A stretch of 47,876 bases of DNA from Deltaproteobacteria bacterium GWC2_42_11 (GTDB lineage Bacteria > Desulfobacterota > GWC2-55-46 > UBA9637 > GWC2-42-11). A program made the translations under genes and the position numbers. Location of the stretch: positions 1 to 47,876 of the forward strand of contig MGPS01000073.1 in the NCBI GenBank assembly GCA_001797495.1, in the 5' to 3' direction. Shown in pieces: positions 40,760-47,876 of the stretch; within the stretch, counting starts at the first letter, position 1; every line of letters starts with the position of its first letter. The notes beneath the pieces are model-generated. The model worked only from the letters and a program-made list of their open reading frames with translations, was not told the origin of the DNA and searched no databases.

Positions 40760-41143
40760 ATGGTAAAGCGATTTTTCATAATAGCAATACTTGCCGTTAT
40801 TACACTGAATGTGAATTTTATATGCCATAGTGTGCATATGGACAGGCACGGCAGGAGTGGGCATGTGTCATCAACTGACACCTGTCCTATTAAAGGTGCA
40901 TGTCCGCATCACAATAATGACAACCATGAGCATAACGGGCACCATAAAGCAGATAAAGGAACATTTATAAAATGCAGCTGCTCTGCTGATTATACATCAA
41001 CAATTGCATATGAAATTATAATGCAGAACAATAGCATCATTATCATGCCTCAATTTTTTGCATATAACCTTACCGAGAATAAACAAATCTTTAGCAGTAG
41101 AGAACCCATTCCATCAGAAGGACCTCCCAGAATTATCGCCTGA
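40760..41143 (+). CDS. Secreted small His/Cys-rich protein, possible paralogue of the 39514 gene product
   Basis: 127 aa; DTCPIKGACPHHNNDNHEHNGHHKADKGTFIKCSC. Confidence 0.55.
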   Translation: MVKRFFIIAILAVITLNVNFICHSVHMDRHGRSGHVSSTDTCPIKGACPHHNNDNHEHNGHHKADKGTFIKCSCSADYTSTIAYEIIMQNNSIIIMPQFFAYNLTENKQIFSSREPIPSEGPPRIIA

Positions 41144-41173
41144 TTTTTCACAGCCAGTTTCACCCATGAAAAG

Positions 41174-41264
41174 AAATTGTAAATTGAAGATTGGAAATTG
41201 GAAATTTTAAAATGAAAAACCAATCTTGCAATTTATAACTTACAATTTGCATTTTACAATTTGA
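41174..41264. repeat. 13-unit palindromic heptad array
   Basis: AAATTGT AAATTGA AGATTGG AAATTGG AAATTTT AAAATGA AAAACCA ATCTTGC AATTTAT AACTTAC AATTTGC ATTTTAC AATTTGA. Confidence 0.85.
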
Positions 41265-41289
41265 GCGAAGCGAATACAGGAGGTCTTAT

Positions 41290-41517
41290 ATGTTCTACAA
41301 GGCTATCGTAGAGTGCGGCCATATGGGCGCAGGAAACAGTTTTGAGAGGGTCTGGTTTATAAAGGGTGATAACCCTCTTTCTGTCCTTAAAAGGGCAAGG
41401 ATGTTCCCAAGGGTGAAGAAGAAAAACTCCCTTATGAGTATTAAACTGCTCCAGAGGATAAGCAAAGAGGAATATATCTGCGGCACGAATCAAATAAGAT
41501 ATGCTGCAGTGCAGTAA
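41290..41517 (+). CDS. Small conserved-looking basic protein of unknown function
   Basis: 75 aa MFYKAIVECGHMGAGNSFERVWFIKGDNPLSVLKRARMFPRVKKKNS; good RBS (AGGAGG). Confidence 0.55.
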   Translation: MFYKAIVECGHMGAGNSFERVWFIKGDNPLSVLKRARMFPRVKKKNSLMSIKLLQRISKEEYICGTNQIRYAAVQ

Positions 41518-41525
41518 GAATTTTA

Positions 41526-41554
41526 CCCGCACACCTATTGCATAGGTGTGCGGG
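41526..41554 (+). terminator. Strong hairpin CCCGCACACCTAT-TGC-ATAGGTGTGCGGG before the TonB receptor
   Basis: 13-bp perfect stem; only a short T run after it (GATTTT), so terminator or attenuator. Confidence 0.5.
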
Positions 41555-41592
41555 GATTTTCAAAACAAATTTCTAATACAAGAGGATACGAC

Positions 41593-43677
41593 ATGAAAAA
41601 GATATTGCCACTATTTTTTATAATAATATTATTCCCTGTAACAGTCTTTGCTGAAGAAGACACAACAAGATTAGAGGATATTATTGTTACAGGCACAAGG
41701 GAGGCTGAGTCGGCAAAAGAGGTTCCGCAGACAGTCGGCGTTGTGGATGAAAAAACGATACAGGATGTGAAACCATCGCACCCCTCGCAGGTTATGAACA
41801 GGGTGCCGGGCGTTTGGATAAGGGCAACAACAGGAGAGGGGCATGTTACGGCAATCCGCCAGCCTCTTACAACAAACCCTGTCTATCTATATCTTGAAGA
41901 CGGCATACCAATAAGGTCAACGGGATTTTTCAATCATAACGCCCTTTATGAAATCAATGTGCCCGGCGCTGACAGGATAGAGGTTACAAAAGGTCCAGGG
42001 ACTGCATTATACGGCAGCGATGCAATAGGCGGGGCAATAAATGTTATGACAAAGGCGCCCTCTCTTACGCCTGAAATAGAAATAACCCCTGAGACAGGTG
42101 AAAACGGCTGGTATCGCATTCTGGCGACAGGCAGCAATACATGGGGCAGTCATGGTTTTCGTCTTGACTTGAATGATACGCATACGGACGGCTGGCAGGA
42201 TGATACGGAATATGACAGGCAGGCAGCAACACTTCGTTATGATTATGCGCTGGATACAACAACGAGCATAAAGACTGTAGTTGCCTATTCTAAGATTGAT
42301 GGACATGGCGAAGCGCTTGGATTGTCAAAGGCGGATTTTGAAACCAGGCCGTCGTATAGTTACACAACCTTTAATTTTAGAAAGGTTGATGCGTTCAGAT
42401 TTTCTTTTGATATTGAAAAAGAGGTAAATGAGGGGAGAGGGCTTATAAGTATTATCCCGTACTACAGAGATAATGAGATGGAACTCTTTCCGGGATGGGG
42501 AATCTTCCAGTCAGGAAGCAACTACTACGGTTCTCATTATACCACAAAGTTTCAATCTTTCGGACTTCTGGCAAAATATCGGCATGATTTTGAGCCAATG
42601 AGGACTAGATTGGTAGTCGGCGTTGATATTGATTACAGCCCCGGAGATTATTTTGAAAGGAGAATCCAGGCTTATAAAACAGGCGACAAATACACATCTT
42701 ATGCCTATGTCAGCAATACAGATAACAATTATGACTATGATGCGACATTTACAGGGCTCTCGCCGTATATACATACCGAGTTTTCTCCATTTGAAAAAAT
42801 AAGATTCACGCTTGGCGCAAGATACGATGATATGGAATATGATTATGAGACCCGCCTTGCGTCAAATGCAAACAGACCTACAGATACAAAAAAATCCTTC
42901 TCCCATGTAAGCCCGAAGGCAGGATTAACTTATTCATTTACAAAAGATGTCAGCGTATTTGTTTCATACAATAACGGATTCAGGGTGCCTTCAGCAGGCG
43001 ATTTGTTCAAAGGAAATAACGGAACCGCTTCAACAGCGGTGAATCTGAAACCAATAAAGATTGACAGTTATGAAACAGGGATAAAGACAAATCTGTTTGA
43101 TAATCTCGTTACATTTGATGCGTCTGTTTATCTGATGCAAAAAGAGGACGATATTGTTTCATACAAGCCCACCTCTTCAACCACTCAGAGGCTAAATGCA
43201 GGCGAGACAGAGCATAAAGGCATTGAGGTTGCCCTCGGCGTAAAACCGATAAAAGAGGTTGGCTTTGATGTTGCATATTCCTACGCAAAACATACATACG
43301 AAGAATACAAGGTTTCATCAACTATTGATTACAGCGGCAAGGAAATACCTGTTGCGCCAAGGCAGATTATAAACACCCGTTTATACTGTGCGCCTTCTTT
43401 TTTAAATGGCGGCAAGGTTGAGTTGGAATGGATAAGCCTTGGCAAATACTGGCTTGATGACGCAAATACTGAAAAGTATGACGGTCACGATTTATTGAAT
43501 GTCAGGGCATCGTATAATTTCAACAAGTCATGGGAAATCTATGCAAGGGCAATGAATGTTACCGATGAACTGTATGCTGAAAGCGCATCCAAATCATCCG
43601 GCAGCGCTGCCCAATATAACCCGGGCATGCCGCAGACATTCTATGCAGGGATTACTTATCATTGGGGAAGTAAATGA
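41593..43677 (+). CDS. TonB-dependent outer-membrane receptor
   Basis: Start MKKILPLFFII; DIIVTGTREAESAKEVPQTV TonB box/plug, RIEVTKGPGTALYGSDAIGGAINVMTK, C-terminal GITYHWGSK. Confidence 0.95.
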   Translation: MKKILPLFFIIILFPVTVFAEEDTTRLEDIIVTGTREAESAKEVPQTVGVVDEKTIQDVKPSHPSQVMNRVPGVWIRATTGEGHVTAIRQPLTTNPVYLYLEDGIPIRSTGFFNHNALYEINVPGADRIEVTKGPGTALYGSDAIGGAINVMTKAPSLTPEIEITPETGENGWYRILATGSNTWGSHGFRLDLNDTHTDGWQDDTEYDRQAATLRYDYALDTTTSIKTVVAYSKIDGHGEALGLSKADFETRPSYSYTTFNFRKVDAFRFSFDIEKEVNEGRGLISIIPYYRDNEMELFPGWGIFQSGSNYYGSHYTTKFQSFGLLAKYRHDFEPMRTRLVVGVDIDYSPGDYFERRIQAYKTGDKYTSYAYVSNTDNNYDYDATFTGLSPYIHTEFSPFEKIRFTLGARYDDMEYDYETRLASNANRPTDTKKSFSHVSPKAGLTYSFTKDVSVFVSYNNGFRVPSAGDLFKGNNGTASTAVNLKPIKIDSYETGIKTNLFDNLVTFDASVYLMQKEDDIVSYKPTSSTTQRLNAGETEHKGIEVALGVKPIKEVGFDVAYSYAKHTYEEYKVSSTIDYSGKEIPVAPRQIINTRLYCAPSFLNGGKVELEWISLGKYWLDDANTEKYDGHDLLNVRASYNFNKSWEIYARAMNVTDELYAESASKSSGSAAQYNPGMPQTFYAGITYHWGSK

Positions 43678-45038
43678 AAATGCAAAGCGCAAAGTGCAAA
43701 CTCGTAACTCAAACCTTCAGGTTTGAAATTATCAAGGCTAAAGCCTTGAGTTATTTTCTCCTTATAGCGTTCTTATCAGTTTACGCTGATTGCCGGGCTG
43801 AATCCATCTCATTCAGCCCAGCGTTTGGTATCAGCCATCCTGATAAAAAGGTGTCATCACCTTCAATTGCATCTGACAAAAATGGCAGGATATACATAGC
43901 ATGGGCAAGAGAGGATGGAGATGAAGCAAATATATATGTCGCCAGTCTCATTCCCTCTCCCCTTGCCCCTCACCCCCTCCCCCTTTACGGGGGAGGGTCG
44001 GGGTGGGGGTGGGGTGAGGGGGTATTTTCTAATCCAGTTGCAGTCAATCCAAAGGGCATGGGTGCGAACGGCACCCATGCAAACCCTGAAATTGCCGCAG
44101 GCTCAAATAACGAATTGTATGTTCTATGGTCGTCTCCGAGAAAAGATGACGGCGCTGATATTTTATTCACCCGTTCCCTTGACAATGGCAAGACATTTGA
44201 AAAACCTGTTGTTGTAAATGATGCTCAATCGCCTATTTCAAGGGGTTTTGAATCTATTGCTGTCGGCAAGGACGGCATCATCCATATTGTCTGGTTTGAC
44301 GGGAGAGACGGCAAAAAAGACGGCACAACATCAACATATTATTCAAGGTCAACTGATGGCGGCAAAACATTTGATAAAAATATAAAACTGGATGAAAACA
44401 CCTGTCCCTGCTGCAGGGCAGCGATAACGGTTGATGTTCAAGGAAATCTTTACGCCTCATGGAGAAAGGTGTTTAAACCTGTCCCTGCGGACATTAAGCA
44501 GGGAGGGGATATTCGTGAGATTGTTGTTGCATCATCCAGAGACAATGGAAAGACATTTTCAGAGCCTGTTATTGTAAGTGAAGACAAATGGGCGATTGCA
44601 GGATGCCCTCACAGGGGTTCTTCATTAGGAACTGCTCAAAACGGTTTCCTTTACATTACATGGTACACAGAGGGTGCGGAAGGCGTGCCTTCAGTTTATT
44701 TTGCGGTTTCAAAGGATAATGCAAAGACATTTTCAAAAAGAATGCAGGTAAATAGTTCAAAGATGGTATTTCCAGACCACCCGAAATTGACAGTAAGCAG
44801 AGACGGCAAGGTTCTTTTCACATGGGAGGAGACAACGCCTGTATTCAGTAAAATCTTTTTCAGATACTTTGACGGAGAGAAACTTTCAGAGCCGGTTCAA
44901 CTCAATGACGGTGTCCGCAAATCACATGACCCTGTGGTTATAATTGATAAAAACGGAAATATTTTAACTGCATGGTCACAGGATGAGATAAGGTTTACGA
45001 AAACGGTGGTAAAAATAGGCAAAATAGAAAATCCGTGA
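43674..45038 (+). CDS. Secreted sialidase/BNR-repeat-like beta-propeller protein with CPCC motif
   Basis: Repeated SxDxGKTF Asp-box motifs (SLDNGKTFEKP, STDGGKTFDKN, SRDNGKTFSEP); NTCPCCRAAITVDVQGNLYASWRKVF. Confidence 0.8.
   Translation: MKMQSAKCKLVTQTFRFEIIKAKALSYFLLIAFLSVYADCRAESISFSPAFGISHPDKKVSSPSIASDKNGRIYIAWAREDGDEANIYVASLIPSPLAPHPLPLYGGGSGWGWGEGVFSNPVAVNPKGMGANGTHANPEIAAGSNNELYVLWSSPRKDDGADILFTRSLDNGKTFEKPVVVNDAQSPISRGFESIAVGKDGIIHIVWFDGRDGKKDGTTSTYYSRSTDGGKTFDKNIKLDENTCPCCRAAITVDVQGNLYASWRKVFKPVPADIKQGGDIREIVVASSRDNGKTFSEPVIVSEDKWAIAGCPHRGSSLGTAQNGFLYITWYTEGAEGVPSVYFAVSKDNAKTFSKRMQVNSSKMVFPDHPKLTVSRDGKVLFTWEETTPVFSKIFFRYFDGEKLSEPVQLNDGVRKSHDPVVIIDKNGNILTAWSQDEIRFTKTVVKIGKIENP
43681..43749. 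repeat. Heptad array plus two adjacent hairpins at the 5' end of the BNR gene
   Basis: TGCAAAG CGCAAAG TGCAAAC TCGTAAC TCAAACC; then TCAAACCT-TC-AGGTTTGA and TCAAGGCT-AA-AGCCTTGA. Confidence 0.8.
43953..44022. repeat. 70-bp C-rich/G-rich palindromic heptad array in frame inside the BNR gene
   Basis: CCCTCTC CCCTTGC CCCTCAC CCCCTCC CCCTTTA CGGGGGA GGGTCGG GGTGGGG GTGGGGT GAGGGGG; encodes PSPLAPHPLPLYGGGSGWGWGEG. Confidence 0.88.
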
Positions 45039-45098
45039 TGCGTGCGCGTGATGCGTTATACGTAAAAGATTTTGTTTTTTTCACGCTAACGTATAACG
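45034..45098. repeat. Degenerate heptad array with inverted arms CGTTATACGT/ACGTATAACG
   Basis: CGTGATG CGTGCGC GTGATGC GTTATAC GTAAAAG; perfect 10-bp arms at 45054-45063 and 45089-45098. Confidence 0.65.
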
Positions 45099-45118
45099 AC
45101 ATTTTACAGGAGGTTTCA

Positions 45119-45796
45119 ATGTTTGAAATCATAGCAAAAGGCGGTTTTGTGATGCTCCCGCTGATTTTATGCTCTGTCATATCATTCGCAGTCATAATAG
45201 ACAGGGGTTTGTTCTGGCTAAGGCAGAGAAAGGGGATCACTGCAATAGAATTTTTAAAACTCGTTGAGACAGGCAAGGAAAAAGAGGGGATGGAAAAGGC
45301 AAAGGCAATCAAATCATCTTTGATTACAATGCTTGCAGCAGGCATTGAAAATAAAAATTCTTCAGCAGATATTGCAATGGAATCAGTTGCGACAGAAGAG
45401 GTGATTAAGATGAAAAGATACCTTCCTGCAATGGATACAATTATAACCCTTGCGCCTCTGCTCGGACTTCTCGGCACAATAATCGGCATGGTAAGGTCGT
45501 TCGATGTTATGTCTTTGGCAGGGCTTGGACAGCCCCATGCTGTTACAGGAGGCGTTGCAGAGGCGCTGATTGCGACTGCAACAGGACTTGCCGTTGCAAT
45601 CACAACGCTTGTTCCATACAACTTTTTTTTGACAAAGGTTGAGAAGACCGTTGAAGAGATGGAATACTATGCAACAAGACTTGAACTGATTTTAGTCAGA
45701 CAGAAAAAACCTGTCCCTGAACGACCTAATCAGGGGACAGGCATGGCTGTTTCACATGTGACGGAAACTGCGGGCAGTCATCTGCAAAGGGGTTAA
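45119..45796 (+). CDS. exbB: MotA/TolQ/ExbB proton channel protein
   Basis: Start MFEIIAKGGFVMLPLILCSV after AGGAGG; LGLLGTIIGMVRSFDVMS, GGVAEALIATATGLAVAITTLVPYN. Confidence 0.93.
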   Translation: MFEIIAKGGFVMLPLILCSVISFAVIIDRGLFWLRQRKGITAIEFLKLVETGKEKEGMEKAKAIKSSLITMLAAGIENKNSSADIAMESVATEEVIKMKRYLPAMDTIITLAPLLGLLGTIIGMVRSFDVMSLAGLGQPHAVTGGVAEALIATATGLAVAITTLVPYNFFLTKVEKTVEEMEYYATRLELILVRQKKPVPERPNQGTGMAVSHVTETAGSHLQRG

Positions 45797-45798
45797 TT

Positions 45799-46242
45799 AT
45801 GAGGGTAAGGTCATTTATAAAAACAAAGAAAAAGGCTCGTATAGAAATCATCCCGATGATAGACACAATGTTCTTTTTATTGGTCTTTTTTATGATAGCA
45901 ACGCTCTCAATGACTGTTATGAAGGGGATGCCTGTTAATCTGCCGAAGGCTTCTGCTGTCAAGAAAGACATTCAAGAAAATGTAAATGTAACCATAGCAA
46001 AAGATGGCAAGGTATATCTCAATAAAAAAGAGGTGAGCATCCATGAACTGCGCGGCGCGCTTGTTGCAGAGGCTTCAAAAGACCCTGAAACGCTTGTGAT
46101 TATCAATGCTGATGAAGAGGTCATGCACGGCAGGGTTGTGGAGGTAATGGATGAAATCAAACTTTCCGGCGTAACAAAACTTGCGATAGCAACAAAGGAA
46201 AAAACTAAACAGGAGGATGATAAAAATGAAATTCTTGATTAA
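45799..46242 (+). CDS. exbD: ExbD/TolR biopolymer transport protein
   Basis: IEIIPMIDTMFFLLVFFMIATLSM; VNLPKA; HGRVVEVMDEIKLSGVTKLAIAT. Confidence 0.93.
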   Translation: MRVRSFIKTKKKARIEIIPMIDTMFFLLVFFMIATLSMTVMKGMPVNLPKASAVKKDIQENVNVTIAKDGKVYLNKKEVSIHELRGALVAEASKDPETLVIINADEEVMHGRVVEVMDEIKLSGVTKLAIATKEKTKQEDDKNEILD

Positions 46243-46708
46243 ACAAATAGTACCCGTAACGCTATTTTTGGCGGTAATGCACTCTGCATTCCAAATATCC
46301 TTCGCTGCTGACAGACACGAAATGACACATGACAAGATACAGCAGAAACAGAGCGGCGATTCTGATAAAAGGGTGTCTCTTAATCTGCCTCCAATGATGA
46401 AAGAACATCAGTTGCAGAACATGAGAAATCATCTGCAGGCAGTGCAGGAAATAGTAAATTATCTAAGCGCCGGCAATTTTGACGCCGCATCAAGAACAGC
46501 CCGTGAAAAATTGGGGTTAACAGAAGATATGAAAAAGATGTGCAATATGTTTGAAAATGAAGGGTTTAGAAAAATGGGATTTGCTTTTCATGAAAGCGGT
46601 GACAGACTCGGTGATGTTCTGAAGGAAAAAGATTTAAAGAAATCTCTCTCTTCTTTGAGCAGCATGCTTCAAAAATGCGTGGCATGTCATGCCACATACA
46701 AGCAGTAA
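46226..46708 (+). CDS. Cytochrome c'-like secreted protein
   Basis: Signal peptide, helical body, C-terminal KCVACHATYKQ heme motif; overlaps the exbD end. Confidence 0.7.
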   Translation: MKFLIKQIVPVTLFLAVMHSAFQISFAADRHEMTHDKIQQKQSGDSDKRVSLNLPPMMKEHQLQNMRNHLQAVQEIVNYLSAGNFDAASRTAREKLGLTEDMKKMCNMFENEGFRKMGFAFHESGDRLGDVLKEKDLKKSLSSLSSMLQKCVACHATYKQ

Positions 46709-46759
46709 ACACAGACAGGCGGCGAGGTTTGGGTTGACAATATTTCTGGAGAAAGCAAT

Positions 46760-47644
46760 ATGCAGAGTAACAATTTAAAGTTGCCTCTTATTATATCCAT
46801 TATGTTTCACAGCGCTATGCTGTTTTCCATTGCAGCATATCTGCCAAATGTAAAAGAGACTGTAATGGATATAACAGCCGTTGAGGTTCTAAAGATACCT
46901 GTAGAAAAAGAGGTTGTTGCAGAGCCTCAGACAGAGGAAAAGAGAGAAAAGCCCAAACCTCTGCCTGAAAGAAAGATAGAAAAGGTTGAAGAAATAAAAA
47001 AGGAAATTCCTCCTGTTGAAAAAAGGGAAGAGGTTAAGTCGCAGGAGGCAAAGGTTGAGCAGCCTCCACTGCCCTCTGTTGAAAAAAAGGAAGAGCCTGT
47101 TGAAAAAGCGAATACTGCCAAAAATGTTGAACTGCCTCCTCCGTTTGCAAAACCTGCTGTTGAAAGCAGCAATATTAAAACAGCAGATACTCTTAAAAGC
47201 GCTGATACAGTTATTAAGGCAGCGGATGGCGTAAGCCGCATAAATGAAGCCCCGGTAGTTTCAACAAATAAACAGATTGCAGCAGAAGCAAAACCGCAGG
47301 AGCATGCAGGCTCAAAATACGGGCTTGAAGGCGGGACAGGCAAGGGCACAGAGGATGAACTTAAGTTATTCAAAACAATGGTCAGGACAAAGATAGAGAG
47401 GGCAAAGTTCTATCCAAGATGGGCAAGGCAGAGGGGTTATGAAGGAGTTGTCGGAGTAAAATTCACTATCCAGCCTGACGGCAGCGTGAACGATGTAAAG
47501 GTTACCAAACCCTGCCACTGCGATGTTTTGAACAAGGCAGCATGCGAGGCAATTATGAAGGCAGCGCCTTTCAACCCGAGACCTGATGAATTAAATGGCA
47601 AAGAAATGGCAATGGAGATAGATATTAGTTTTAAGTTGGAGTGA
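46760..47644 (+). CDS. tonB: TonB-family energy transducer
   Basis: N-terminal TM, Pro/Glu/Lys-rich linker, C-terminal YPRWARQRGYEGVVGVKFTIQPDGSVNDVKV..AAPFNPRPDEL. Confidence 0.93.
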   Translation: MQSNNLKLPLIISIMFHSAMLFSIAAYLPNVKETVMDITAVEVLKIPVEKEVVAEPQTEEKREKPKPLPERKIEKVEEIKKEIPPVEKREEVKSQEAKVEQPPLPSVEKKEEPVEKANTAKNVELPPPFAKPAVESSNIKTADTLKSADTVIKAADGVSRINEAPVVSTNKQIAAEAKPQEHAGSKYGLEGGTGKGTEDELKLFKTMVRTKIERAKFYPRWARQRGYEGVVGVKFTIQPDGSVNDVKVTKPCHCDVLNKAACEAIMKAAPFNPRPDELNGKEMAMEIDISFKLE

Positions 47645-47649
47645 AATAC

Positions 47650-47684
47650 AAATTCAAAATTCAAAAGTCAAAAGTCAAAATTAC
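47650..47684. repeat. Heptad array AAATTCA AAATTCA AAAGTCA AAAGTCA AAATTAC
   Basis: 5 x 7 nt, starts 5 nt after the tonB stop. Confidence 0.88.
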
Positions 47685-47760
47685 AGGCCTGAATTCGTGA
47701 GCCGCATCTAAAGTTATTTCTAAATTGCTTTTGGAGCGTCTGTTTTGATATGCTTCCTGT

Positions 47761-47876
47761 GTGCGAAATTTCCAGATTAAATTATCCAGTCACAAAATTA
47801 AAAACATCATCAAAACCGCCCTTAAAGAGGATATAGGCTCAGGGGACATAACTACGAATGCAATATTAAAAGAAAG
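47761..47876 (+). CDS. nadC: Nicotinate-nucleotide pyrophosphorylase (quinolinate phosphoribosyltransferase), 5' partial
   Basis: GTG start; ...KNIIKTALKEDIGSGDITTNAILKE matches the NadC N-terminus; truncated by window edge. Confidence 0.8.
   Translation, partial: MRNFQIKLSSHKIKNIIKTALKEDIGSGDITTNAILKE

Noticed and set aside
41526-41554. Hairpin as a confident Rho-independent terminator
   Set aside because: Stem is strong but the T tract is short; kept only as terminator/attenuator with moderate confidence.
44995-45621. 208-aa ORF antisense to exbB
   Set aside because: Shadow ORF; the opposite strand carries clear ExbB motifs and an RBS.

Overview
This 47.9 kb window is mostly ordinary bacterial chromosome. 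It carries housekeeping genes (dnaN, dnaA, eno, pgi, argJ, secA, nadK, recN, rho, polX, a partial nadC) and several accessory regions that stand out. (1) A c-type cytochrome is followed by a divergent NosZ-like protein (beta-propeller plus C-terminal CuA-type cupredoxin). By motif comparison from memory it has substitutions at positions that are metal ligands in canonical N2O reductase, and no nosDFYL genes lie nearby. (2) A short secreted HMA-like gene downstream of a P-type ATPase is interrupted by one in-frame UGA. The UGA sits at the expected metal-binding loop and is followed by a hairpin with bacterial SECIS-like geometry, so this is a candidate selenoprotein missed by the ORF track. (3) Short arrays with a strict 7-nt period but a different unit sequence each time occur just after stop codons and also inside intact ORFs (three in one glcF-like gene). 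Several switch to the reverse-complement word half way, making palindromic arrays. (4) Palindromic, miniature-element-like insertions occur, one in frame in an alcohol dehydrogenase. (5) Two toxin-antitoxin modules are present: one next to an apparent duplicated aldolase 3' end, the other with a frameshifted toxin followed by an attC-like hairpin. (6) A TonB/ExbBD/TonB-receptor cluster carries His/Cys-rich secreted proteins, a TlpA-like lipoprotein and a cytochrome c'-like protein, suggestive of metal (possibly copper) uptake. All calls come from reading the sequence and recalled family motifs; no searches were run.
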